From JANMES01 sp038229715 (GTDB lineage Bacteria; Planctomycetota; Phycisphaerae; Tepidisphaerales; Tepidisphaeraceae): 64,000 bases of DNA. The notes under the pieces were generated by a model. It was not told where the DNA came from and made no database searches. It was given only the letters and a program-made list of their open reading frames with translations. Positions 15,959 to 23,271 of this stretch are shown here, one piece after another. Each line of letters opens with the position of its first letter. Within the stretch, counting starts at the first letter, position 1. The DNA lies in assembly GCA_038229715.1 (NCBI GenBank), contig JBBROD010000017.1, positions 1 to 64,000 of the forward strand, written 5' to 3'. Made by a program: the position numbers and the translations under genes.

Positions 15959-16074
15959 GGTTGCCTCTGTCTTGAAAAACCTGCCGTTGGTGTAGCACGG
16001 CGGCAGTGCTTGTACAATGGTCGTGATCAATCAGGGCAACGCACACTCAACGGCAGACACTCAGCGAGGACAGA

Positions 16075-16365
16075 ATGAAATTCAAAGTCACCGGCCAGAA
16101 TCGCGACACCGGCGCTCGGCAGACCATGGAGTTCGAGGCCGAATCAAAAGGCGCCGCCGAGCGCAAAGCCATCCAGGCTGGCATGAACGTCAACCGAGTG
16201 GAAGATGTGACCGACGGCGAAGTCCAGCACACCGGCGTTACTCGCGGCGGATCGATGCGCGGCAGCGGCGGTGGCGGGTTGTTCAAGAAGCTTGTGGTGC
16301 TCGCGATCGTCATCGCGGCCGGCTACATCCTGTGGAAGAGCGGGATCGTGAAGATGCACAGGTAA
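16075..16365 (+). CDS. Small membrane protein
   Basis: This encodes 96 aa. The first 50 residues have a mixed alpha/beta pattern (MKFKVTGQNRDTGARQTMEF, then SKGAAERKAIQAGMNVNRVED) like the small domain that precedes membrane anchors in type II secretion-like proteins. A glycine-rich linker follows, then one transmembrane helix (KLVVLAIVIAAGYILW) and a short basic tail. A GAGGAC sequence sits before the ATG. The next gene is 39 bases downstream and could share the message. Function is unknown. Confidence 0.6.
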   Translation: MKFKVTGQNRDTGARQTMEFEAESKGAAERKAIQAGMNVNRVEDVTDGEVQHTGVTRGGSMRGSGGGGLFKKLVVLAIVIAAGYILWKSGIVKMHR

Positions 16366-16404
16366 GTTGTCCGCCAAGCTCGGTCATGCCATGATGGGCG
16401 CTCG

Positions 16405-17250
16405 ATGGTTGACGAAATTCCTCCCGCAATTCGCGCCGGCACGCAGGTGACGATCGATTCCGTCCGTCGGGTGTTTGAAACCGGCCTCGTGGCAGTCGAT
16501 GGGATTGATCTTCTGATCCCGGCCGGTCAGTTTCTGGCGATTCTCGGGCCGAGCGGTTCCGGGAAGTCCACCCTTCTGCGAATGATCGCCGGACTGGATC
16601 AGCCGACCTCCGGACAAATCACCGCGTCGCCATTTGCCTTACTGATTCAGCCGGACGGAGTGGTTACTTCAAATCCGCTTTCGTACTACTCAGATACCCA
16701 TTCGCGAGACCAGGCTTACGTCTTTCAGGACGCACATCTCCTGCCGTGGCGGAATGTGCTGGGAAATGTCGCCCTGCCGTTGGAACTTCGCGGCGAGCCG
16801 CGGGCGGCACGTTTGGCGGCGGCGCGGGAGGCGATTTCGCGCGTGGGTCTCACCGATTCGCAAAGACTCTACCCCGCCCAACTCTCCGGCGGCATGCGGA
16901 TGCGCGCCTCGCTCGCCCGCGCATTAGTCACGCAGCCGAAGCTGCTGCTGCTCGACGAACCGTTTGCCGCGCTGGATGAAATCACAAGACAACAGCTTGA
17001 CGAGCAACTCCGCCGGCTATGGCAGGAGACGGGAATGACGGTCATCTTCGTCACGCATTCAATCATGGAAGCGACGTTTCTCGCCGAGCGAGCGATCGTC
17101 GTGAGCCGCCGGCCGGCGAAGGTGGTGCTGGATCATCCGATCGACCTGCCGGCGAACCGCGGATCAGATCTGCGAGGCCGGCCGGAGTTCGCGCGGGAGA
17201 TGGCGGTGCTGATGACGGCGCTGCAGCGCGGGACGGGTGAACTCGCATGA
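16405..17250 (+). CDS. ABC transporter ATP-binding protein, NitT/TauT family
   Basis: This 281-aa ATPase subunit belongs to an importer of the SsuB/TauB/ThiZ type. It has Walker A GPSGSGKST (about 52-60), the Q-loop VFQDAHLLPWRN, the signature LSGGM and Walker B LLLLDEPFAALDE followed by the switch histidine in VTHS. An insertion of about 20 residues between Walker A and the Q-loop (SPFALLIQPDGVVTSNPLSY) is longer than usual. It is coupled to the permease gene by ATGA at 17247-17250. The three genes to 19134 form one complete importer; the substrate is discussed at the binding protein. Confidence 0.9.
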   Translation: MVDEIPPAIRAGTQVTIDSVRRVFETGLVAVDGIDLLIPAGQFLAILGPSGSGKSTLLRMIAGLDQPTSGQITASPFALLIQPDGVVTSNPLSYYSDTHSRDQAYVFQDAHLLPWRNVLGNVALPLELRGEPRAARLAAAREAISRVGLTDSQRLYPAQLSGGMRMRASLARALVTQPKLLLLDEPFAALDEITRQQLDEQLRRLWQETGMTVIFVTHSIMEATFLAERAIVVSRRPAKVVLDHPIDLPANRGSDLRGRPEFAREMAVLMTALQRGTGELA

Positions 17251-18023
17251 TCCGCCGCTGGGTTTCGCTCATCCTCCCGCCGCTGCTCGTGCTGATCGTC
17301 TTCATCGGCGCGAGCGAGGCGTACATCCGCTGGCGGAATATTCCGATTTACCTCGCCGCTCCACCTTCGGCGGTGCAGGAGGCGATGGTCGAGTATCGGC
17401 CGGAGTTGCTCGGCGCGCTGTTGCAGACGACCGAGGCCACGCTCATCGGCTTCGCGGCCAGTGTCGTCCTCGGAATTCTCATCGCGGTTCTCCTCGCCTC
17501 TGCCAAGATCGTTAGGAACGCGTTCTACCCGTATACGGTTTTTTTCCAGACCGTGCCCGTGGTTGCGATCGCCCCGCTGCTGGTGAACTGGTTCGGCACG
17601 GGGCTGTTGAGCGTGGCGATCTGCGCGTTCGTCGTCTCGGTCTTTCCGGTCATTGCCAATACGCTGGCCGGGCTACTTTCGACCGACCCGGCGCTGGCGG
17701 ATATGTTCAAGCTGTACGGCGCGAATCCGGTCGCGCGGCTGTTCAAGCTGCGCCTGCCGTGGGCGATGCCGAGCACATTCACCGGCCTGCGGATCGCCGC
17801 GGGGCTTAGCGTGATCGGCACGATCGTCGGCGAATTCATCACCGGCGACCTGGATACGCCCGGCCTGGGTGTGCTGATCCTGAGCGGCATTAAAAACTCA
17901 AAAACCGCCATGGCATTCGCCGCCATTTTGCTGGCATCGCTACTGGGATTGGCGATGATGTCACTGCTAAACTTGGCCGGGTATCTTATGTTGCGTCACT
18001 GGCACGCGTCGGCACGCGATTAG
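17247..18023 (+). CDS. ABC transporter permease, NitT/TauT family
   Basis: This 258-aa inner-membrane subunit has about six helices. The permease signature for contact with the ATPase lies near 170-190 (RLPWAMPSTFTGLRIAAGLS, the EAA-type loop). The N-terminus has one signal-anchor helix followed by a periplasmic segment, then helices beginning at TLIGFAASVVLGILIAVLL. The start overlaps the ATPase stop. The stop lies at the edge of a 12-base tandem repeat. It works as a homodimer in the usual importer layout. Confidence 0.9.
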   Translation: MIRRWVSLILPPLLVLIVFIGASEAYIRWRNIPIYLAAPPSAVQEAMVEYRPELLGALLQTTEATLIGFAASVVLGILIAVLLASAKIVRNAFYPYTVFFQTVPVVAIAPLLVNWFGTGLLSVAICAFVVSVFPVIANTLAGLLSTDPALADMFKLYGANPVARLFKLRLPWAMPSTFTGLRIAAGLSVIGTIVGEFITGDLDTPGLGVLILSGIKNSKTAMAFAAILLASLLGLAMMSLLNLAGYLMLRHWHASARD

Positions 18024-18050
18024 CGGCGCGAATAGCGGCGCGAATAGCGG
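18021..18050. repeat. 12-base tandem repeat at the permease stop codon
   Basis: TAGCGGCGCGAA occurs twice in a row (18021-18044), followed by a half unit TAGCGG. The first TAG is the permease stop codon. The array lies 47 bases before the binding-protein gene and may have arisen by slippage. Confidence 0.6.
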
Positions 18051-18096
18051 AACTTTTCGGAAACTGAATCGTCCCAATCCGTACGGAGAACTATCG

Positions 18097-19134
18097 ATGC
18101 GAACTACGATCATTGCATTGCTGATCTGCCTGACTTCGTCCGTCGCGTTCAGCGCCGACAAAGTCACGATGGCCCTCAACTGGGTGCCCGAGCCGGAGTT
18201 CGGCGGGATTTACAACGCCCGGGAGAACGGCACGTTCGCCAAGAACAATCTCGACGTCGACATCAAGGCCGGCGGCGCCGGCGTGCCGACCTGGCAGCGC
18301 GTGGCCAAGGGCGACGTGGAGTTCGGCGTCTCGAGCGCGGATGAAGTAATCATCGCCCGCTCTAACGGCGCAGATGTTGTCGCGATCTTCGCCACCTACC
18401 AGACGTGCCCGCAGGGGATCATGGTCCACGCGTCACGCGGGCTCAAGACCATCGACGAAGTCTTCAAAGGCGGCACGCTCGCGATCGAGATCGGCCTGCC
18501 GTACAGCAACTTCCTGGAGAAAAAGTACGGCTTCAAAGGCGTGAAGCGCGTGCCCTACACCGGCGGTGTGGCGGCGTTCATGGCGGATAAGAATTACGCG
18601 CAGCAGTGCTTCGTCACCTCCGAACCACTTGACGCTAAAAAGCTCGGCGGCGATCCGCAGACGTTCCTCATCGCCGACAGCGGCTACAACCCGTACACGG
18701 CCGTCGTCATCACCAGCGGCAAGTACGCGAAGGATCATCCCGTCATCGTCGCGAACATGCTGCTCTCGCTGGAGGTCGGCTGGCAGGATTATCTGAATGA
18801 CCCCAAGCCCGCCAACGCGGCCATGGCCAAACTCAATAAGAACATGACCGCCGAAACCTTCGCCGCTGCCGCCAAGGCGCAGCAGCCGTTGATCGAGTAC
18901 GCCGATGGGCAGGAGCAACAGCGATTCCTCGGGCAGATGACGAATGAACGGTGGAAGACGCTGATCGATCAGCTGGTCGATTTGAAAGTCGTAAAGAACC
19001 CGCCGAAGTCGGAGGAATGCGTCCTGGCTCAAGCCCCGGCACCCGCTCCCGAGCCGCCGGTCAGAGGAGCACTGCCCCGGCCGCAATTGCGCAATCTGCC
19101 CGAGCGGTTCAATCCGAACGATAACGGAAACTGA
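18097..19134 (+). CDS. ABC transporter substrate-binding protein, NMT1/ThiY-like
   Basis: This encodes 345 aa with a Sec signal peptide (LLICLTSSVAFSA, cleavage near residue 20). The body matches the NMT1/THI5-like binding-protein fold: VTMALNWVPEPEFGGIYNA, GDVEFGVSSADEVIIA and KYGFKGVKRVPYTGG. Such proteins bind pyrimidine thiamine precursors, but the same fold also serves taurine, nitrate or sulfonates. No TPP riboswitch was found upstream of the operon, so the thiamine assignment stays weak. The last 40 residues (APAPAPEPPVRGALPRPQ) form a proline-rich tail that the fold does not need. It completes the operon with the ATPase and permease. Confidence 0.8.
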   Translation: MRTTIIALLICLTSSVAFSADKVTMALNWVPEPEFGGIYNARENGTFAKNNLDVDIKAGGAGVPTWQRVAKGDVEFGVSSADEVIIARSNGADVVAIFATYQTCPQGIMVHASRGLKTIDEVFKGGTLAIEIGLPYSNFLEKKYGFKGVKRVPYTGGVAAFMADKNYAQQCFVTSEPLDAKKLGGDPQTFLIADSGYNPYTAVVITSGKYAKDHPVIVANMLLSLEVGWQDYLNDPKPANAAMAKLNKNMTAETFAAAAKAQQPLIEYADGQEQQRFLGQMTNERWKTLIDQLVDLKVVKNPPKSEECVLAQAPAPAPEPPVRGALPRPQLRNLPERFNPNDNGN

Positions 19135-19668
19135 TTACCAATCCGCCTGCAGTTCCTGCACGATCGATAGCGCCAGGTGCTCCACCGTCTCCTGTGTGCC
19201 GGCGTATCGGCCTTCGCCTAGCGTGGGATAGAGCACTTTGGTCTCTTCGTAGCCGGACTTCTGCTTGAGGATCTTGCCGCTGCGGAGGTCTTTCCAGACG
19301 AAATTGACCGTCACTGATTGCAACTGCTCCTGCGGCAGCGCGGTGTCGCGGTCGCGGCTGACGGTGGTGGTTTTCACCGACGTGATCTCCCCTTCCAAAA
19401 TCGTGTCGGCCCGGTCGCGATCGACCACCTTGTACGGCGTGCGCGCTTCCATCTGCGTGATGATCGCCTGCGTGAGCGCGAACTCCACGCCGCGATGGAA
19501 ATCCCTATTCGTGAAAATCGGCACGGCCACGGTGTGTACGTCTTCGCGATAGAGCGACTTCCACTTGTAGCCGGATTGCGGATTGAGCTGATAATCGCCC
19601 GACTGCTGGTACCCGCAACCGGCGATCGGCAGGAGAAGCGCGAGAATGAGGCTGCGGCGAGAAGTCAT
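19135..19668 (-). CDS. lptE: LptE-family outer-membrane LPS-assembly lipoprotein
   Basis: This encodes 177 aa from the ATG at 19668 (GGAGG eight bases upstream). The N-terminus is a lipoprotein signal with lipobox LPIAGC. The rest (VHTVAVPIFTNRDFHRGVEF, LTQAIITQMEARTPYKVVD, then LEGEITSV) is typical of the LptE-like family, which in planctomycetes and other diderms is thought to support the LptD pore. Its start overlaps the stop of the FtsH-like anchor gene by ATGA, so both are made together. The frame extends upstream to 19782, but that part would bury the signal peptide. Confidence 0.8.
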   Translation of the reverse strand: MTSRRSLILALLLPIAGCGYQQSGDYQLNPQSGYKWKSLYREDVHTVAVPIFTNRDFHRGVEFALTQAIITQMEARTPYKVVDRDRADTILEGEITSVKTTTVSRDRDTALPQEQLQSVTVNFVWKDLRSGKILKQKSGYEETKVLYPTLGEGRYAGTQETVEHLALSIVQELQADW

Positions 19669-20240
19669 TGCAACGCCTCCGGGTTGACGATCACGACGGG
19701 CATTGGTTCGCGACGAAGCTTGCGAGCAACCCGCATCTGGCGGTTCAGGAAAAACCAGACGAAACCAAAAATCAAAAGCCACGGTATCAGCGGCAGGATG
19801 ATGTTGATCAGCGGACTCGACTGATTGCTTCTAACACTAAGCTTTACGTTTTGGTAGCGGCCGTTATGAGAGTCGGTGATCCATTGGAGAAATCTCCAAT
19901 CGCTGCCGGTGCCGTCAGGCAGTTCGACTCGGTAGGTTGTACTGCCTGGCAACCCGGAGAGTCGGGGCGAGGTCGAGAAAGAAGTGAAAATCACTTCGTT
20001 GTCGCCCACGTCAGCAGTATTGATCGTTCCCGCGTTGACCTCCGTCGTGAATTCCGACAGCGTCACGTTCGTGTAACCCGCTTTCGTCGGTATCGAAGCC
20101 GGGCTGCGCATCAACAATAGAAAAAACAGAGCGAGTCCGCCGAAAAGAATCCATCCGATGATACCGATGACCGACCGACGCGGGCGTGGAGCAGCGATCG
20201 GCGAGGCGTAGTCGATATTAACCGGGCTTTTCGGCTCCAT
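19665..20240 (-). CDS. Stand-alone FtsH N-terminal (membrane and periplasmic) domain protein
   Basis: This encodes 191 aa. A first helix at about 24-44 (VIGIIGWILFGGLALFFLL) is followed by a small periplasmic domain that begins YTNVTLSEFTTEVNAG, as in the FtsH extracellular domain. The second helix, LINIILPLIPWLLIFGFVWF, is nearly the same as in the FtsH at 26.7-28.7 kb. The protein then stops after 20 basic residues. The AAA+ ATPase and zinc protease are absent, and there is no frameshifted remnant downstream because lptE starts there by ATGA. It cannot be a protease by itself. A role as a partner or regulator of FtsH hexamers is inferred. Confidence 0.75.
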   Translation of the reverse strand: MEPKSPVNIDYASPIAAPRPRRSVIGIIGWILFGGLALFFLLLMRSPASIPTKAGYTNVTLSEFTTEVNAGTINTADVGDNEVIFTSFSTSPRLSGLPGSTTYRVELPDGTGSDWRFLQWITDSHNGRYQNVKLSVRSNQSSPLINIILPLIPWLLIFGFVWFFLNRQMRVARKLRREPMPVVIVNPEALQ

Positions 20241-20249
20241 GATCGTTCC

Positions 20250-21296
20250 CTATCGCAGCCCCGGATCCAGCGGCATGCCCGTCGGATTAAACCCTTCCCC
20301 CGCCGGCGGTTCCGGCATTTCCAGGGAGGACGCGGGCATTTTCGCCAGCCACTTTCTCGCTGACGCGGCTTCGGGGGAGGTCGGGTAGTTCTTGATCAGC
20401 ACGCGGTACGTGTACACCGCTGCATCCGGCTCGTGCGTGCGTCGGTAGAAGTCGGCCGTCGTGTAAAGCTTGCTGGCGAACGTGCTGTCGATCTTTTCGA
20501 TCACCACGGCCACGTTTTCTTCCTCGGCCAGTTTTGGATATTGCTCGGCAATGTCGACCAGTTGTGATCGCGCATCGATGATCGGCGTCGGGTCGAACTT
20601 CGTCCCGCGGAACTGCGCCAGCGACGAAAACGCCCGCCGCAGCCGAACCTTCGGGACCAGCGGGCTGCGCGGGTAGTTCTTGGCGTACATGTTGTACGCG
20701 TCGCCGGCCAGGTCGTAGTCGAGATTGGAATAGTAATAGTCGGCTGTGCGCAGGAGCGCCTTTTCCGCCAGTGGTGAGCCGGGCGATGTCTGCTGAATGC
20801 GGTAGAGCATCTCGATCGCCTCGCCTTCGCGGCCGACGATCGGCATGCCTAAGAACGTGTCCTTGTGGCCGTTCAAATACTCGTCGGCGATCTTGTACTG
20901 CATCTCCAGCGCCGAGTAGAACAGCCGGCTCTCGGGATAGTTCGCGAGCAATTCGTCGAGGTGATAAAACGACCGCACGCGATCATCGCCGACGTAATAC
21001 ACCTGCGCGATGATGAACAACCCGCGATCGCGCAGCGGCGAGCCGGGATTCTCCGTCAGCCATTTCAGGATCGCAACGCGCGCCGGCTTCCACTGCCCTT
21101 CGGCCAATATCTGCTCGATCCGATCGAGCGTGGCGTCGTGCAGCGCGGGCTGCGTGGTGGCGGCGGGAAGCTTCTGCCAGCGGCCGTCGCGAAACTCCCA
21201 GGTGATCGGCGCGGCAGCCACCATCGCCGTGCAGAACAGCAGAACCGCCGTCGACACCCATGTCCTGTTCATCGATCTGTTCATCGCCCTGTTCAT
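20250..21296 (-). CDS. BamD-like outer-membrane assembly/TPR protein
   Basis: This encodes 348 aa if the first of three in-frame ATGs is used (21296; also 21284 and 21272). The longer frame to 21485 has an arginine-rich lead that is not credible. The signal peptide VSTAVLLFCTAMVAAAP has no lipobox. TPR-like repeats run from about 60 to the end (DRGLFIIAQVYYVGDDRVRS, AEKALLRTADYYYSNLDYDL, TADFYRRTHEPDAAVYTYRV) with the BamD/YfiO-type spacing of NYPxSxLxxxA. It lies nine bases upstream of the FtsH-anchor and lptE genes, which points to an envelope-assembly operon. The C-terminus is proline-rich. Confidence 0.75.
   Translation of the reverse strand: MNRAMNRSMNRTWVSTAVLLFCTAMVAAAPITWEFRDGRWQKLPAATTQPALHDATLDRIEQILAEGQWKPARVAILKWLTENPGSPLRDRGLFIIAQVYYVGDDRVRSFYHLDELLANYPESRLFYSALEMQYKIADEYLNGHKDTFLGMPIVGREGEAIEMLYRIQQTSPGSPLAEKALLRTADYYYSNLDYDLAGDAYNMYAKNYPRSPLVPKVRLRRAFSSLAQFRGTKFDPTPIIDARSQLVDIAEQYPKLAEEENVAVVIEKIDSTFASKLYTTADFYRRTHEPDAAVYTYRVLIKNYPTSPEAASARKWLAKMPASSLEMPEPPAGEGFNPTGMPLDPGLR
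21261..21296 (-). repeat. 12-base tandem repeat that triplicates the start codon
   Basis: On the minus strand the unit ATGAACAG plus four variable bases occurs three times and encodes MNRA-MNRS-MNRT at the beginning of the TPR protein. Each unit provides an in-frame ATG. The true start is therefore ambiguous by up to eight residues. Confidence 0.6.
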
Positions 21297-21381
21297 CGCG
21301 GCGATTGTAGTGGACGGCCGCGCGGGGGCAAGAATGCCATCCCGCGATTCAACCGGATCGGCGAGGGAGTACGGCCGAAGA

Positions 21382-22044
21382 CTACTTCGCCGACTTCTTC
21401 GCGCGCGAAGTGGAAGCGGCCACTTTCGGCGTCGGCGCGGCGGCGACTGGAACGGCCACCGTGTCGGCCGGGACGGTGGCGGCAACCGTTGCGACCGGAT
21501 CGCTCGTCGGCTTCATTTCCGCAGTCGGAGCTTCTGCGGGCGGCGGCGGCGCGATGACCGGCGTGACGGCCGGCAGTTCCTTGGCGCGCCGCCAGGCGCT
21601 CATTTGTCCGAGATGCATAGCCTCGTGCGTGGTCATGAGGTGCAGAACCAGATCGCCCAGCGTTGGAAACCGCGCGACCAGCGGCGGAAACGGATTCGGC
21701 GCGCCGCGACGCCGCTCGAAGTGCTCCCGGAACGCTGACGCCGCCTTCTCGTGCTGGCTCTTCAGCACCGAAAGCAATTCAGACTTGATCGGAAAGTTCA
21801 GCCGGTCGTCTGTCGGCGCCGCTCCGCTGCCGAACAGGCGCAGCCAACTCGGCTCCATCGCCGACGGCTGCTCCATCAGCTGAATGACGAAATCCTGCGA
21901 CACCGCCAGATGGCCGATCGTCCACGCGGGATGATTTTTGATCCCGGCCGGTTGTTCCGCCATCTTGCCGTCTTCAACGTCGGAAATCAGCGCCTCGGCG
22001 TAGGCCAAGTTGTCTGCAGACAGTCTGAGAATCTCATCGATCAT
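21382..22044 (-). CDS. DinB-like (YfiT/DinB superfamily) protein
   Basis: This encodes 220 aa. Residues 1-155 form a DinB four-helix bundle with metal-binding histidines in NHPAWTIGHLAVSQ and in HLMTTHEAMHLGQMSAWRR. Members are thiol-dependent transferases (bacillithiol, mycothiol) or of unknown function; the substrate here cannot be read. The last 60 residues are Ala/Pro/Val-rich and end in a lysine cluster (STSRAKKSAK), so they are probably disordered. It is followed at 85 bases by the TPR gene on the same strand. Confidence 0.75.
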   Translation of the reverse strand: MIDEILRLSADNLAYAEALISDVEDGKMAEQPAGIKNHPAWTIGHLAVSQDFVIQLMEQPSAMEPSWLRLFGSGAAPTDDRLNFPIKSELLSVLKSQHEKAASAFREHFERRRGAPNPFPPLVARFPTLGDLVLHLMTTHEAMHLGQMSAWRRAKELPAVTPVIAPPPPAEAPTAEMKPTSDPVATVAATVPADTVAVPVAAAPTPKVAASTSRAKKSAK

Positions 22045-22145
22045 TCGTTCATGCTCCTGGAAATTACGTTTTGATCTTAGCTTAGTAAAAGCACCAGAGA
22101 AACGGGATAGTGGATTTCTGGATAACGCTCCGGGCTGGCATTTTT

Positions 22146-22203
22146 GGCGTGCGGGCTCCAGCCCGCATATTCGCGTTCACATGCGGACTGAAGCCCGCAC
22201 GCC
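22146..22203. repeat. Palindromic intergenic element after recO
   Basis: GGCGTGCGGGCT (22146-22157) pairs with AGCCCGCACGCC (22192-22203), and the inside holds a second hairpin GCGGGCTCCAGCCCGC. It lies between recO and the DinB-like gene. It has no T-run, so it looks more like a REP-type element than a terminator. Confidence 0.5.
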
Positions 22204-22213
22204 ATGCATCGCT

Positions 22214-22984
22214 TCAAGACCTCGACAGCACATAATCCCGCAACCGCAGCTTCTTCCCCAGCGTGTGCTCGATGTGCAGCGAAAGCATGCGGTTAATCGG
22301 ATCGGTCTGATGCCTCGTCAATCGCGGCAACCGCTGCGCGGCGCCGTTCACCCTCGGCAATCGCAGCAGGTTCTGCACGATCGCCAGCAGTCGCGAGTCG
22401 ACAGCGAAGCGGTCCGGCGTTTGAATCTCGCAGGTTTTGCAGACAATTCCGCCGCTGGCTGGGGAGAAAAAGACAGGCTCGCGAGCCGCAATCGCCCGGC
22501 CGCACTCCACGCACTGGTTCAACTCCGGCAGATAACCTGACTCCCGGAGCAGATCGAGTTCGAAGGCGAGAAACGTCTCTTCCCGCCGATCCGTGCCGAG
22601 TTCGGGGATGGTCGCCGCCAGTCGATCGAACAGCGGCGGGTGAGGGTCGTGCTCTTCGAACAGCAGGCTGGCGAGCTCTGCGGCATACTGCGCGAGGTAC
22701 AGGCCTCGGAGCGATTTGCGAAGTTCCAGGTGTCCTTCGCGCAGGCCCCACTCGCACAGCGTGGCCAGATCTTTGGCGGTGTTGTCGGTAAAGACAGCGT
22801 CGCCGACATCGAGCAGGTCGGCCCCGCCGTCGAACTTGCTCGCGCCGGCTTTGGTGCGGCGATGTGCGCCCTTTGCGATGACGCGCAGCAGGCCGTGCTC
22901 GCGCGTCATCAGCACGAGGATCTGCGACGTTTCGCTGTACTCGGTTTTGCGCAGGCAAATGCCGCGATCACGCACGAGCGCCAT
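22214..22984 (-). CDS. recO: DNA repair protein RecO
   Basis: This encodes 256 aa from the ATG at 22984; the frame runs on to 23074, but RecO starts at MALVRDRGICLRKTEYSETS. RecO loads RecA on gapped DNA together with RecR. It shows the N-terminal OB fold (ILVLMTREHGLLRVIAKGAH), the helical middle (GLYLAQYAAELASLLFEEHD) and the zinc site (CVECG and CKTC, about 157-181). No Shine-Dalgarno is visible. A TATAAT at 22992-22997 lies seven bases before the ATG, which would make the message leaderless. The divergent tRNA-Lys promoter also argues against the longer start. Confidence 0.92.
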   Translation of the reverse strand: MALVRDRGICLRKTEYSETSQILVLMTREHGLLRVIAKGAHRRTKAGASKFDGGADLLDVGDAVFTDNTAKDLATLCEWGLREGHLELRKSLRGLYLAQYAAELASLLFEEHDPHPPLFDRLAATIPELGTDRREETFLAFELDLLRESGYLPELNQCVECGRAIAAREPVFFSPASGGIVCKTCEIQTPDRFAVDSRLLAIVQNLLRLPRVNGAAQRLPRLTRHQTDPINRMLSLHIEHTLGKKLRLRDYVLSRS

Positions 22985-23057
22985 GCGGGCGATTATAGTC
23001 GATGTCACTCCCGCCGCGCGGCCGGGACTCGCGAAGAACTGTCCGCCCCGCATCAAG

Positions 23058-23086
23058 TTGAGAATCGAGTTCAAAACCCTTACTAT
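23058..23086 (+). promoter_or_regulatory. Promoter of tRNA-Lys
   Basis: TTGAGA (23058-23063) and TACTAT (23081-23086) are separated by exactly 17 bases. The -10 ends 11 bases before the tRNA. It matches the sigma-70 consensus at five and four of six positions. Confidence 0.6.
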
Positions 23087-23097
23087 TCCCCGCCCAA

Positions 23098-23170
23098 GAG
23101 GCGGTAGCTCAGTTGGTAGAGCAACAGACTTTTAATCTGTGGGTCCTGGGTTCGATCCCCAGCCGCCTCA
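23098..23170 (+). tRNA. tRNA-Lys (anticodon TTT)
   Basis: This is a full 73-nt cloverleaf. The acceptor GAGGCGG/CCGCCTC is perfect, the D arm is GCTCAGTTGGTAGAGC, the anticodon stem ACAGA/TCTGT encloses CTTTTAA (anticodon TTT), the T loop is TTCGATC and the discriminator is A. No CCA is encoded. No integrase or repeat of its 3' end is seen downstream. Confidence 0.97.
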
Positions 23171-23271
23171 ATCCTGCGAAATTTCATTGAAAATCCCACT
23201 TCTCCCCCGATGGCAATCGGGCGAAGATGAAGTAAGAATGACTTGACTGCGTCGGAGTCGCCTGGGTTCCA

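Noticed and set aside
16366..18096. TPP riboswitch for the ThiY-like transporter
   Set aside because: The conserved CTGAGA-type core was not found ahead of the ATPase or the binding-protein gene.
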